Source: Actinobacteria bacterium OK074
GTDB taxonomy: Bacteria; Actinomycetota; Actinomycetes; Streptomycetales; Streptomycetaceae
Assembly (NCBI GenBank): GCA_001298575.1
Contig: LJCV01000111.1
Location: 62,001-126,000, forward strand
Direction: 5' to 3'
Length of the DNA: 64,000 nt
A program made the translations under genes and the position numbers. This document shows positions 39,514 to 49,078 of the stretch, one piece after another; the first letter of the stretch is position 1, and each line of letters starts with the position of its first letter. The notes below the pieces were generated by a model. The model had not been told where the DNA came from. It was given only the letters and a program-made list of their open reading frames with translations, and searched no databases.

Positions 39514-40683
39514 TCAGCGAACTTCCGAGGCGCGGCGTCGTACGAGGCCGACGACCGGGCCGGTCGCGAGCAGGACGGCGAGGGCCGCGTAGCCGTGGGT
39601 GAGAGTGGTGAGCGTGGCGACGGCCGCGACCAGCAACGGGCCGCCCGCGTCGCCGAGTTCGCGGCCCAGTTCGGCGGCGCCCATGGTCTGGCCCAGGCGC
39701 TCGGCGGGCGTGGCGGCGGCCAGGGCGGCGAAGCCGAGCGGGGTGATCAGGCCGGTTCCGGCGCCGATCAGGGCCGCGGCGCAGATCACCCCGGCCGGGC
39801 CGGGCAGCATCGCGCAGCCCAGGCCGACGGAGGCGAGCGACAGGCCCGTGGCGATACCGGTGCGGGTGGTGAGGCGTCCGGCGTCCAGGGCGCGTCCGGC
39901 GCGTGGCTGGACGACGGCGGCGCAGGCCGCCAGCACCGACACGGCGCCGCCGGTGGCGACCGTGCCCAGTCCGGCCGCCCGGCCGGAGACGGGCAGGAAC
40001 CCCACCCCGACCGACAGCGCCGCGGTCGCCGCCGCCAGCGCGGCGGTCGGACGCAGGAACACCGGACGAGTCAGCCACCGCGCCAGGTCCAGCACCGTCT
40101 GCCGGACCTTGGGCAACGGCGCTACGGCGGGTACGGCCAGCGCGGCCCAACCGGCGACCGCCGCGCCGAGCACCGCGAGGACCGCGAACAGCAGCCGCAG
40201 ACCACCCGCCCACACCAGCACCCCGCCCAGCAGCGGGCCCAGCGTGTAGCCGATCGACTTGTAGAAGCCGTACGACCCGAAGGCCCGGCCGTGCCTGGCG
40301 GCCGGGTTGAGGCGGGCCACCAGCGCGGACGCGGACGGCGAGAAGGCGGAGGCGGCGGCGCCCTGACCCAGGCGGGCGGCCCACAGCCAGCCGGGACTGT
40401 CGGCGACGACGTACGCGGCGGAGGCCAGGGCGAAGGCGAACAGTCCGCCGATCATGACGGGACGGGCGCCGATACGGTCGGCGAGGGTGCCGAAGACCGG
40501 CTTGAGGAGCACCTCGGCCCCGTCGTACAGGGCGAGCAGGCCGCCCAGCACCAACAGCGAGGTGACCGCGTCGGCGGAGTGGGCACCGAGGCTGGCGGCG
40601 ATGCCGTGCGCGCCGAACGCGGTGGTGAACCCCGCCGCGTACAACGGCCACATCTGCCGGGCCGGCGCCACCCGCGCCGTCAC
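39514..40683 (-). CDS. Major facilitator superfamily transporter
   Basis: A 389-aa membrane protein with about 11-12 hydrophobic segments. The cytoplasmic loop after helix 2 reads VFGTLADRIGARP, the MFS A-like motif (G-x-L-A-D-R-x-G). Helix 4 is near RLGQGAAASAFSPSASALVA. GTG 40683 overlaps the ChrB-like stop as GTGA, so the two are translated together. It resembles drug/sugar exporters of the SetA-like or arabinose-efflux type. It is on the strand opposite the KAS cassette and converges with it, so it is probably part of a separate flanking operon. Substrate unknown. Confidence 0.88.
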   Translation of the reverse strand: MTARVAPARQMWPLYAAGFTTAFGAHGIAASLGAHSADAVTSLLVLGGLLALYDGAEVLLKPVFGTLADRIGARPVMIGGLFAFALASAAYVVADSPGWLWAARLGQGAAASAFSPSASALVARLNPAARHGRAFGSYGFYKSIGYTLGPLLGGVLVWAGGLRLLFAVLAVLGAAVAGWAALAVPAVAPLPKVRQTVLDLARWLTRPVFLRPTAALAAATAALSVGVGFLPVSGRAAGLGTVATGGAVSVLAACAAVVQPRAGRALDAGRLTTRTGIATGLSLASVGLGCAMLPGPAGVICAAALIGAGTGLITPLGFAALAAATPAERLGQTMGAAELGRELGDAGGPLLVAAVATLTTLTHGYAALAVLLATGPVVGLVRRRASEVR

Positions 40684-41255
40684 CGCCCCTCCTCCGGAAC
40701 CTGGTGCAGCGCGGCGAAGACGCGTTCGGCGTAGTCCTCGCAGGCAGCCGCACACTGCCTGAGCCGCTCCCCGGCCTCGGCCGCCTCCGGCGCACCGAAC
40801 ACATCGCGCGCGGTCAGGTCCCGGTGCCAACGCCGCAGCCGTTCCAACGACTGCTCCTCTTCCTCCAGTTCGGCCAAGGTGAACTTGGCGATGCGGATCT
40901 CCTTGGCCAACTCCTCCTCGAACTTGCCGCAGTCCGCCAGGAACTCCGTCCAGTCGGCGGAGCGGGCAGCGGTGAACATCGCCCGGAAACGGGCCGCGTC
41001 CTCGGGACCGCGCCCGGACGCGTTCAGCGTCACGGCCTGACCGCCGGAACGCTCGGTGAGGTCGAGCGCGCGGGCGGTGCCGTCCGCGAAGACCGGCACG
41101 TCGGGCACGGCCCACACACCCTGACCGAGCGAGAGCGCACCGATCCTGCGCAACTCGCGCCAGACCGCGACCCGGTACCGCGAAGGCTCCGCGGGCAGCC
41201 TGATCACGAGGACGAGCCAGCGGCTCCCTGGCTCCGTGTTCGCAGCATTCGTCAC
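40680..41255 (-). CDS. ChrB-like protein (chromate-resistance N-terminal domain type)
   Basis: A 191-aa soluble protein. The start has RWLVLVIRLPAEPSRYRVAVWRELRRIGALSLGQGVWAVPDVP, here spanning residues 12-54, which is the pattern of the Chrome_Resist/ChrB N-terminal domain found next to transporter genes. A long charged helical region follows (FEEELAKEIRIAKFTLAEL). It precedes the MFS gene with GTGA overlap, the usual ChrB-transporter arrangement, so it probably regulates or assists that transporter. Unrelated to the biosynthetic clusters on either side. Confidence 0.8.
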   Translation of the reverse strand: MTNAANTEPGSRWLVLVIRLPAEPSRYRVAVWRELRRIGALSLGQGVWAVPDVPVFADGTARALDLTERSGGQAVTLNASGRGPEDAARFRAMFTAARSADWTEFLADCGKFEEELAKEIRIAKFTLAELEEEEQSLERLRRWHRDLTARDVFGAPEAAEAGERLRQCAAACEDYAERVFAALHQVPEEGR

Positions 41256-41494
41256 GCCATGGAATGTAGCAGCCGTTACGTCCAGCGTCGTAAGGGGATG
41301 TGGTCAGGGGTGAGCGCCCCGGACGCCAGGAGGCCGAGGAGGAGGATGCCGATGACGAGACGGCAGCTCAGCGGGGCGCGGAAGCAAGTCGCGACAGTTG
41401 CGACCGAAGGTGTCCAACTCACCGACCTGGGCGCGGCGTTGGGGGCGACGGGTTGGGACGGCGGGGACCGCGAAGCGAGGTCCTTGAGCGAGTT

Positions 41495-44271
41495 GTGTGG
41501 AATGTCTGCCCAAGACCGGCCGCAGCGGTGCCGCCGCCGGACGACGGCACAGCGCGACGCTCCCCCGCCGCCCAGCCGCCGCAGCGCCTACGCGCCGGGT
41601 ACTCCCTCGTTCTGGCCGAGGGTCCGGCGGGCATCGGCAAGACGGTGCTCGTCGAACACGTCCTGCGCGCGCATCGGGCGGGTGCCGGTCAGGCGCCGCC
41701 CCATGTCCTACGGACCGCCGGAGTGTCCTGGGAATCGGGCCTTCCGTTCGGGGTCGTCGAACAGCTCGTACGAGCCCTGGGCACCGACCCCGAGCTGCCC
41801 GATCCGGCGTCGCCGCGGGCGGTGCTGGACACCGCCCGCCTCCTGCACCGCCAGTGGGCGGCCCGGCAGGAACGCGAACCCCTCGTCGTGGTCGTCGACG
41901 ACGCCCGCTGGGCCGATGTGGAGAGCCTGCGCGCCGTCCGCTCCGCGGTGCGCAGGATGGCGCACGAGAAGGTACTGGTCGTCCTGGTCGTGCGGGACGA
42001 GCCGTACGAGCTGTACGAGGTCAGAAGCTCCCACGCGGAGCTGCCGCTACCGATCCTGCGGATCCTGGAGTTCCTCGACGGCTGCCGGGACGACGCCGTA
42101 CGCCCCGGTCCGCTGGCTCCCCAGGAGATCAGGGCCCTCGCCCACGAGGCGTACGGCCTTGCCCTGGACCTGCCCGCCGCCCGCCACCTGTGCCGCCACA
42201 CGCTGGGCAACCCCCGTCACCTCACCCAGCTGCCGCGCGAGACCTGGCAGGACTGGCGCCCCGAACTGCCCGCGCCCGCCCGCTGCTCCGCTGCCGTCCA
42301 GCACCGGCTCACCCACTGCGGTGAGGGCGCCCGGCGCCTGGTGGAGGCATGCTCCGTCCTCGGCGACGACGTCTCCCTCGCCGAACCCGCCGAACCCGCC
42401 GAGCTGGCCGGTGCCGACGGCCCCTGCCCGCCGTGGACGAGGCACGGGCGGCCGGTCTGCTGACCGCCACCATCGACCCCGGCCACGCCCAGCTGGCCTT
42501 CATCCATCTCCTCACCCGCGCCGCCGTCCTCACCGGCATCGGCCTGGCCCGGCGGGCCGGACTGCACCGGCGCGCGGCCGAGATCGCCGACGAGTACGGA
42601 CGGCGGCTGACCCACCGGGTGGCCGCCACCACCGCGACGGACGACGCGCTCGCCGACGAACTCGACCGGTACGCCGCCGAACGCGCCTCGGCCGGTGAGT
42701 GGTCGGCCGTGGCCGACACCCTGGTACGGGCCGGCCGGCTGAGTGGCGCACGCACCGTGCGCGGGGACCGGCTGCTGCGTGCCGTCGACGCCATGGTCGG
42801 CGCCGGGGACGTCCCGCAGGCGGCGGCGTTCGCGGCGGAACTGGAGAGCTTCCCGGCCTCGACCCTGCGCGACACGGTGCTCGGCTATCTGGCGATCATC
42901 CGCGGACGCCCCGCGGAGGCCGAGACCTTCCTGACCGACGCCTGGGAGCGCTGCGACCCCGAGCGCCACCCCGACCTGATGGCCAGGATCTGCCAGCGGC
43001 GCGTGCTGCACGCCCTGGGCCGCTTCGACGGCGGCGACCTGGTCACCTGGGCCCGCCGGGCCATCGAGCCGGCCGACCCCGACGACCCCCCGGCGGCCGA
43101 GTCGGAGGCCGTGCTCGGCCTGGGCCTGGCCGCCATGGGCCGCCCCGAGGAATCCCTGGCCGCGTACGAGGCCGCCGCCAAACTCCCCGGCGGCGCCCAG
43201 CCCCAGCGCTTCAAGCTCGGCCGCGGCTGGGTCGACCTCGCCCTCGACGCCCCGGAGGCCGCCCGCCGCCACCTCGAAGCCGCCGTGCCCACGAGCTACC
43301 GCATGGGCTCCACCCGTATCTCCCTGTGGGCGCAGGGCTGGCTGGCCCGCACCCAGTTCGCGCTGGGCGCGTGGGACGAGGCCCTGGAGACCGCGCAGCG
43401 CTCCGCCGCCCGCCTCGCCGAGTCCCGCATCGAACTCGTCCGGCCGCTGGTGCACTGGACCGGGGCCCAGATCCACGCCCTGCGCGGCGACTGGGAGGCG
43501 GCCGGGCGGCACGTGGGCGAGGCCGCCGCCGACCTCCACCACTACGAGGTCATGCTGGTCCCGGCCTGCCTGGCGCGCGCCCAGGTCACCGAGGCCCGCG
43601 GCGACTACGAGCGGGTCGTCGAGGCACTGGCCCCGGTGGTCCGGCTCACCGTGCGGGCCTCGATCGACGAACCGGGGTTCTGGCCCTGGCCGGACGTCCA
43701 CGCCAACGCCCTGGTGATGACCGGCAGGCTCGACGAGGCCGACACCTTCCTCGCCCCGTACGAGGAGCCGGCCACCCGCCGCGGTCTGGCCCGCGGCCGG
43801 CTCGCCGCCGCGCGCGGCGACATCGACGCCGCCCGCGAGGAGTTCGAGCAGGCCCTCGCCCACCTCGAACACCTGCCTCTGCCCTACGACCGCGCCCGGG
43901 TCACCTTCGCCTACGGCCAGACCCTGCGGCGCGCCGGCAAGCGCCGCGAGGCCGACACCGCCCTCCAGAACGCCCGGGACGCCTGCCTCACCCTCGGCGC
44001 CGACACCTATGTGGCGCGCTGCGACCGGGAACTCCAGGCCGGCGGCCTGCACACCAGCCGCACCCCGCAGGGCCTGTCCCATCTCACTCCGCAGGAGCAG
44101 GCCGTGGCCCGCCTGGTGGCCGCCGGGGCCACCAACCAGCAGACGGCGCTGGAACTGTTCATCTCCGTCAAGACCGTCCAGTACCACCTGACCCACGTCT
44201 ACGCCAAGCTCCGCATCCGCTCCCGCAGTGAACTCGCCGCGCGGTTCAGGGAGATGCCGGACATCGAGTGA
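41495..44271 (+). pseudogene. LAL-type LuxR regulator, split by a frameshift
   Basis: Two frames together make one large ATP-binding LuxR regulator (about 925 aa). The first (41495 to about 42425) carries Walker A LAEGPAGIGKTVLVEHV and Walker B-like LVVVVDDARWAD. The second (about 42425-44271) carries the TPR-rich middle and a C-terminal helix-turn-helix LTPQEQAVARLVAAGATNQQTALELFISVKTVQYHL. The frames meet at a run of four C (GGCCCCTGCCC, about 42419-42429), where one inserted or missing base would restore PLPAVDEARAAGLL. The start is uncertain; the usual ExELxxL stretch before Walker A is not evident, and GTG 41495 is only a guess. It sits beside, and convergent with, the region 4 operon and is its likely regulator. 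A sequencing error in the C-run is possible; otherwise it is inactivated. Confidence 0.75.
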
Positions 44272-44301
44272 GTCGTCGAGGCCGAGGACTCACTCGATGT
44301 C
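44260..44301. terminator. Bidirectional hairpin between convergent genes
   Basis: A perfect 15-bp stem: GACATCGAGTGAGTC (44260-44274) and GACTCACTCGATGTC (44287-44301) with a 12-base loop. It spans the stop codon of the LAL regulator and lies 45 bp beyond the P450 stop on the other strand, so it can end transcription from both sides. Confidence 0.8.
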
Positions 44302-44345
44302 GGCGGTCAGGGCGCCCTCTTCCGCGCGCGGAGGTCGTGTCGTCG

Positions 44346-45620
44346 TCAGACGCGTACGCGCAGCCTCGGCAGTCGGGGTGCCGTGCCGGGGATCACCGTC
44401 CGTTGGAGGCTTTCGGTGCCGTCGGCGAGTCGGAGTGCGGGATGCCGTTCCAGCAGGGTGCGCAGGGCGGTCTCGCACTGGAGGCGGGAGAGGGTGGCGC
44501 CCACGCAGTAGTGGATGCCGTGGCCGAAGCCGATGTGGCCCTCGGAGCCGTCGGGCGAGCGGCGGGTGATGTCGAGCCGGTCGGGTGCGTCGTAGCGGCG
44601 CGGGTCCCGGTTGGCGGAGACCAGGATGAACTGGACGCAGTCCCCCTTGCGGATGCGCGTGCCGCGGAAGTCGACGTCCTCGGCGGCGATGCGCATGCGC
44701 ACCATGATGTCCGGTCCGCACCAGCGGATGCACTCGTTGACGGCGCCCGGCAGCAGGGCCGGGTCGGCGCTCAGCAGCCGCAGCTGGTCGGGGTGGGTGA
44801 GCAGGGCGGCGAGGCTGTTGGTGATCAGCTGGGCGGTGTTGTCGTATCCGGCCATGACCACGTTGAGGACCATGGCCACGGCCTCCTCCTCGCTCAGCCG
44901 GAACCTGCTGTCCTCGCGGGCCGCGGCGAGCACGCTCAGCAGGTCGTCGGCGGGGGCCCGGTGCCGCTCGGCCAGCAGCCGCAGGACGGTGTCGATCAGC
45001 GCCGGTGACGACTCGCCCAGCCGTGCCGCCTCCATGGCCAGGATGTCGTCGCCCCAGCGCCGGAAGACCGCGCGGTCCGGCTCGGGGATGCCCACCAGTT
45101 CGCAGACGACCGTGACGGCCAGCGGGTAGGCGTATCCGTCGACGAGTTCCAGGACGCCGTCGGCGGCGCGGCCGTGCAGGTTGGTGAGGATCTCTCCGGT
45201 GAGCTGCTCGACGCGGGTGCGCAGGGCCTGCATGCGGCGGGCGGTGAACGCCCGGCCGACGGCTCCGCGCACCCGGGTGTGGTCCGGCGGGTCGGTGTCC
45301 AGCGCGGAGACCAGGAAGTACTTCTGGACCTCCGCGGGCAGGTTCAGCATGTCGACGAGGATGCGGCGCGGGTCGGCGCCGGTGTGGTCCTCGATCGCGG
45401 CGGGGCTGCTCACGAAGCGGGTGTCGCGCAGCCCCTCGCGGACGTCGTCGTAGCGGGTCACCAGCCACACGGGCTGGGTGTCGGTCAGCCAGCCGCGCAC
45501 CACGGGGCCCTGTTCGCGGATCCTGCCGTAGCCGCCGGCGGGGTCGGCGAGCAAGGCGGGGTCCAGGAGGTACTGCTCCTCCGCGGGACGTTCCGCTGTC
45601 TCCTCTGTCATGTTCAGCAT
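44346..45620 (-). CDS. Cytochrome P450 (region 4, distal)
   Basis: A 424-aa P450, last gene of the minus-strand operon. ATG 45620 was chosen because AAGGAG lies 11 bases upstream. Haem loop FGHGIHYCVGATLSR with ligand C372; ExxR is in NECIRW. The I-helix is VVMAGYDNTAQLITN: the acid is Asp, but the usual catalytic Thr position is Asn followed by Thr. It is likely to hydroxylate or cross-link the NRPS peptide, possibly while carrier-bound; that is inference from its operon. A second, more standard P450 is encoded at 47577-48851. Confidence 0.92.
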   Translation of the reverse strand: MLNMTEETAERPAEEQYLLDPALLADPAGGYGRIREQGPVVRGWLTDTQPVWLVTRYDDVREGLRDTRFVSSPAAIEDHTGADPRRILVDMLNLPAEVQKYFLVSALDTDPPDHTRVRGAVGRAFTARRMQALRTRVEQLTGEILTNLHGRAADGVLELVDGYAYPLAVTVVCELVGIPEPDRAVFRRWGDDILAMEAARLGESSPALIDTVLRLLAERHRAPADDLLSVLAAAREDSRFRLSEEEAVAMVLNVVMAGYDNTAQLITNSLAALLTHPDQLRLLSADPALLPGAVNECIRWCGPDIMVRMRIAAEDVDFRGTRIRKGDCVQFILVSANRDPRRYDAPDRLDITRRSPDGSEGHIGFGHGIHYCVGATLSRLQCETALRTLLERHPALRLADGTESLQRTVIPGTAPRLPRLRVRV

Positions 45621-45662
45621 GCGCGTGACGGCTCCTTCGGCGTGGGACGGGTGGTGGCGGGC

Positions 45663-46442
45663 TCAGCGGAGGCGGTCGGCGAGGTCCGCGACCAGCGGGG
45701 CCTCGTGCGGGACGAGGTAGAAGTGGTCGCCCGGGAAGGAGCGGAGGTCGAAGCCGCCGGGCGCGGTCAGCTCGGCCCAGGCGCGGACGCCGTCCTCGGG
45801 GCAGGTGGTGTCGTCGCGGCCGGTGTACGCGGTGATGGGGGCCCGCAGCGGTACGGGCCGGTCGGGGCGGTAGGACTCGATGAGGCGGTAGTCGCCGCGC
45901 AGCGCGGGCAGCAGCAGTTCCCGCAGCTCGGGGATGTCGTAGACCTCGGACTGGAAGTCGCCGAGGCCGCGGACCGTGGCGATCAGCGCCGTGTCGTCGT
46001 CGGCGGGCACCCCGGCCGGAACCGCCCGGTGCGGGGCGGCCCGGCCGGAGACCAGCAGCCGCCTCGGGCCCGCGCCACGGGCCTCCAGGCGGCGGGCGAC
46101 CTCGTAGGCGACGGCGGAGCCCATGCTGTGGCCGAACAGGGCGAGCGGCAGGTCGAGGTGGCCGGCGAGGGCGTCGGTGACGGCGTCGGCCAGCTCGGTC
46201 ATGTCCTCCACGCACGGCTCCGCCAGCCGGTCCTGGCGGCCCGGGTAGCGCACGGCGAGGAGTTCCACGTCGTGCGGCAGGTGCGCGGGCCAGCCGTGGA
46301 AGAGCTGGGCGGTGCCCCCGGCGTGCGGGAAGCACACCAGGCGGCGGGTGGGCCTGGCACCGGCCCGGTGGACCCGGAACCAGCGGTCCTCGGTGTGCCG
46401 CCGGGGGGCGGGGAACGTGGTCGACAGCGGGGTGAATGTCAT
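45663..46442 (-). CDS. Type II thioesterase
   Basis: A 259-aa alpha/beta hydrolase from ATG 46442, which has AGGAGAAG at good spacing; a longer in-frame start at 46505 lacks one. Motifs: LVCFPHAGGTAQLFHGW, nucleophile elbow GHSMGS (serine near 105), DDTTCPEDGVRAW and the terminal PGDHFYLV with the catalytic His. This is the editing thioesterase usual in NRPS operons; it would clear stalled or wrong acyl groups from the large NRPS. The NRPS carries its own C-terminal TE for release. Confidence 0.93.
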   Translation of the reverse strand: MTFTPLSTTFPAPRRHTEDRWFRVHRAGARPTRRLVCFPHAGGTAQLFHGWPAHLPHDVELLAVRYPGRQDRLAEPCVEDMTELADAVTDALAGHLDLPLALFGHSMGSAVAYEVARRLEARGAGPRRLLVSGRAAPHRAVPAGVPADDDTALIATVRGLGDFQSEVYDIPELRELLLPALRGDYRLIESYRPDRPVPLRAPITAYTGRDDTTCPEDGVRAWAELTAPGGFDLRSFPGDHFYLVPHEAPLVADLADRLR

Positions 46443-46513
46443 GGGCGGGTGCTTCTCCTGGCAACGGAACGGGCAAAGCGGGCCGGACGGCGACCGGCGG
46501 GGCACCGGCCGCG

Positions 46514-46690
46514 TCAGCGGAACGCGCTGAACTGGCGGGAGTTCAGCAGCGAGAGGAAGTAGGGCAGCTTGTCCACGGCCTTCTTGGACACGGTGGCGAT
46601 CTGCACGGTGTCCCGGATCCGGTCCGTGACGACGAGTTTGTAGGTGCCGTCCTCTTCGACGAGTTCGGCCGAGTACAGGGCTGTCTCCAT
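46514..46690 (-). CDS. Small protein (58 aa), unknown function
   Basis: Lies between the thioesterase and SRPBCC genes on the operon strand. ATG 46690 gives a 58-aa protein; a GTG at 46726 would give 70 aa. Neither has a strong ribosome site. The sequence is balanced and folded-looking: a beta-rich first half (YSAELVEEDGTYKLVVTDRI) then a helix (KKAVDKLPYFLSLLNS). It is not MbtH (no conserved Trp set) and not a carrier protein. I do not recognise a family. Codon use matches neighbours, so I regard it as real, perhaps an accessory or regulatory partner of the NRPS or P450s. Confidence 0.65.
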   Translation of the reverse strand: METALYSAELVEEDGTYKLVVTDRIRDTVQIATVSKKAVDKLPYFLSLLNSRQFSAFR

Positions 46691-46800
46691 CAGGGATGCG
46701 GGCTCTTTCCGACGGAAGGTGTCCACCGCGCGGCGGACATGCGATGGGCGGTCGACGGCTGGCGGTCGGGGCTCAGGGGGCAGGGCTCACGGGCCAGGGC

Positions 46801-47571
46801 TCACGGGGCGGCTTCCGCCAGCCACGCCTCCCAGTCCCGTGTCGCCCGCTCGGTGTCGGGGGCCGTCGAGAAGAGGTGGTGGCCCAGCCAGATCGGCCAG
46901 TTCCACGGGGTGCCGTCGTAGAAGCGGTACAGGGCGTCGGCGGTGCGCAGGCCCAGGAAGGCGGTGTCGGTGAAGTCCACCACCGCTTCGACGGGTTCCT
47001 CGGGCAGGTGCGCCAGGGTGACCTTGACGCGGTCGCCCGCCGTGGCGGCCTTCGGCACGCCGAGCCGCTCGCGTACGGCCGCGAAGGCGTCCGGGGCGGT
47101 CGGGGGTGCCGGGCGGGTGGCCTTGACGTAGGCGGCGGGGCGGCCCGCGAAGTGCCGCAGGTACTCGGCGAGGCTGTGCTGGTAGAAGTCGACATGGCGC
47201 TCGGCGGCGTCGGCGCGGGTGTCCCAGCCGTCGTCGACGGTCCCCGTGTGCGTCCAGTGGATGCCCATGGACAGCCGGGCGGCCCCTCCCTCGTGCTCCC
47301 CGTGTTCCCTGCGCTCCCCGTGTTCCTCGACGGTGTAGCTGAGGACGTTCGTGAAGCCGCCCTGGTCCGCCGTGCGGCAGGCGAACCGGTACGGCGGCTC
47401 CCACGCGACCACGGTGGCGGAGCCGCGGGAGACCGCGCCGCCGAGGCGGGGCTCGACGTCCATCGGGTAGAGCCAGCCGAGGTTGCCCTCGCTGGTGGTG
47501 ACGGCGTGCCAGACCTGTTCGGGCGTGGCCGGCAGGATCTGTTCGCGGCGGACCCGGAACTCTCGGGGCAT
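46801..47571 (-). CDS. SRPBCC (START/AHSA1-like) protein
   Basis: A 256-aa protein from ATG 47571, preceded by AAGGAAG. The N-terminal part matches the AHSA1/polyketide-cyclase-like fold: RREQILPATPEQVWHAVTTSEG...LGWLYPMDVEPRLGG, a hydrophobic ligand-pocket family. The C-terminal third contains more helical sequence than typical AHSA1 proteins (about 150 aa), so it may be a two-domain SRPBCC. It follows the P450 gene by only 5 bp. In biosynthetic operons such proteins bind or shape hydrophobic intermediates, or act as cyclases; the role here is unknown. Codon use matches neighbours. Confidence 0.78.
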   Translation of the reverse strand: MPREFRVRREQILPATPEQVWHAVTTSEGNLGWLYPMDVEPRLGGAVSRGSATVVAWEPPYRFACRTADQGGFTNVLSYTVEEHGERREHGEHEGGAARLSMGIHWTHTGTVDDGWDTRADAAERHVDFYQHSLAEYLRHFAGRPAAYVKATRPAPPTAPDAFAAVRERLGVPKAATAGDRVKVTLAHLPEEPVEAVVDFTDTAFLGLRTADALYRFYDGTPWNWPIWLGHHLFSTAPDTERATRDWEAWLAEAAP

Positions 47572-47576
47572 GTGCG

Positions 47577-48851
47577 TCACTTCCTTTCCCGGTGGACGGC
47601 GGTGTAGGTGACGGGGAGGGCGGTCAGGCGGCGTTGCAGCGGGTTGGGCCGCCACTGGAGGTCGTCGGCGTCGACGGCCAGGCGGAGGCCGGGCAGTCGG
47701 CGCAGCAGGGTGCCGAGGGCCAGTTCGGTCTCCAGCCGGGCCAGCGGTGCGCCCAGGCAGAAGTGCGGGCCGTGGCCGAAGCCGGGGTGGCGGTCGGCGG
47801 GGGGGGTGAGGTCGACGCGGTCGGGATCGGTGTACCGGTCGGGATCGCGGCTGGCGGCGGCCAGCACCAGGTAGACGAGGTCCCCGGCGGGCAGGGTGTG
47901 CCCGCCGATGGTGACGTCCTCGGCGACCACGCGGACGATCGCCTGGGTGGGGCTGTCGTAGCGGACCAGTTCGTCGACGGCCGGGCGCAGCAGGCCCGGG
48001 TCGGCGCGCAGCCGGGCGAGCTGGTCGGGGTGGCGCAGCAGGGCGAGCAGGCCGTTGCCGATGAGGTTGGTGGTGGTCTCGTCGCCCGCGGTGATCAGCA
48101 TGAAGCAGGTCGACAGCAGCTCGTGGTCGGTGAGCCCGTCGCCGCGCGCCTGGGCGGTGACCAGGGCGCTGATCAGGTCGTCGCCGGGGTCGGTGCGGCG
48201 CCGGGCGACGAGCCGCATCAGGTACTCCTCGAACGCGTCGACGACCTCGACGGCGCGGTCGATGTCCTCGCTGATCCGGCCAAGGCCGCGAAACCACTCC
48301 TTGACCTGGGTGCGGTCGGCCTCGGGGATGCCGAACAGTTCGCAGACGACGGTGTGCGGCAGCGGCGAGGCGACGGCGGCGAGCACGTCCGTGGGCGCAC
48401 CCGCGGCCACGGCCGCGTCGACGAGGCCGTCCACCACCGTCCGCACCCGCTCGCGCAGCGCCTCGATACGGCGGGCCGTGAACGCCTTGTTGACCAGTTT
48501 GCGCAGCCGGGCGTGGTCGGGCGGGTCGGTGTTGCTCATGACCCGTCCCAGCCGCGAGGTGAGCCGGCTCAGCTCGCGCATCCGGCCGTCGCGGGCGACC
48601 AGCGCCCCGGTCATCCGGTCCCGGTCGTTGGACAACCGCAGGTCGGCCAGGGCCTGTTCGACGTCGGCGCAGCGGGTGAGGTACCAGACGCCCTGGGGCG
48701 CCCGGTACACCGGGCACTCGCGGCGCATGCGGGCGTAGAGCGGGTAGGGGTCGCGGCGGAACGCGTCGGTCCGCATGGCCGCCGCGAAGTCCTCGGCGTG
48801 TCCCGCGCCGCCCGCCGCAGCGGCGGGACGGGCGGACTCGGTGGTGGTCAC
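47577..48851 (-). CDS. Cytochrome P450 (region 4, proximal)
   Basis: A 424-aa P450 with GTG start (48851) overlapping the MbtH stop as GTGA. All canonical motifs are present: I-helix [15 protein letters not shown] with the acid-alcohol pair, ExxR in VDELVRY, haem loop [15 protein letters not shown] with ligand C365. It looks like a standard CYP107/105-type monooxygenase. Direct coupling to MbtH and the NRPS implies oxidation of an amino acid residue of the peptide, for example beta-hydroxylation of Phe or Tyr or an aryl coupling; unproven. Confidence 0.93.
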   Translation of the reverse strand: MTTTESARPAAAAGGAGHAEDFAAAMRTDAFRRDPYPLYARMRRECPVYRAPQGVWYLTRCADVEQALADLRLSNDRDRMTGALVARDGRMRELSRLTSRLGRVMSNTDPPDHARLRKLVNKAFTARRIEALRERVRTVVDGLVDAAVAAGAPTDVLAAVASPLPHTVVCELFGIPEADRTQVKEWFRGLGRISEDIDRAVEVVDAFEEYLMRLVARRRTDPGDDLISALVTAQARGDGLTDHELLSTCFMLITAGDETTTNLIGNGLLALLRHPDQLARLRADPGLLRPAVDELVRYDSPTQAIVRVVAEDVTIGGHTLPAGDLVYLVLAAASRDPDRYTDPDRVDLTPPADRHPGFGHGPHFCLGAPLARLETELALGTLLRRLPGLRLAVDADDLQWRPNPLQRRLTALPVTYTAVHRERK

Positions 48852-49074
48852 GAGGTCTGCTCCGCGCCCGCGCCGTTCATCGCCTCGGCGAGGCTCCGGG
48901 GGCGCATGTCGGTCCAGGTGCGCTCGATGTACTCCACGCAGGCGGCGCGGCTGTCCTCGGCATGGGCGACCGTCCAGCCCTCGGGCACCTCGGCGAAGGA
49001 CGGCCACAGGGAGTACTGCGCCTCGTCGTTGACGAGCACCAGGTAGGTGGCGTCGTTGTCCTCGAAGGGGTTGG

Positions 49075-49078
<4 letters not shown>
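48848..49078 (-). CDS. MbtH-like protein
   Basis: A 76-aa member of the MbtH family: [32 protein letters not shown] and [11 protein letters not shown], with the conserved tryptophans. These small proteins bind NRPS adenylation domains and are needed for their folding or activity. ATG 49078 overlaps the NRPS stop as ATGA. One or more A domains of the adjacent large NRPS are its likely clients. None of the three NRPS modules in region 1 has an MbtH gene beside it. Confidence 0.97.
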
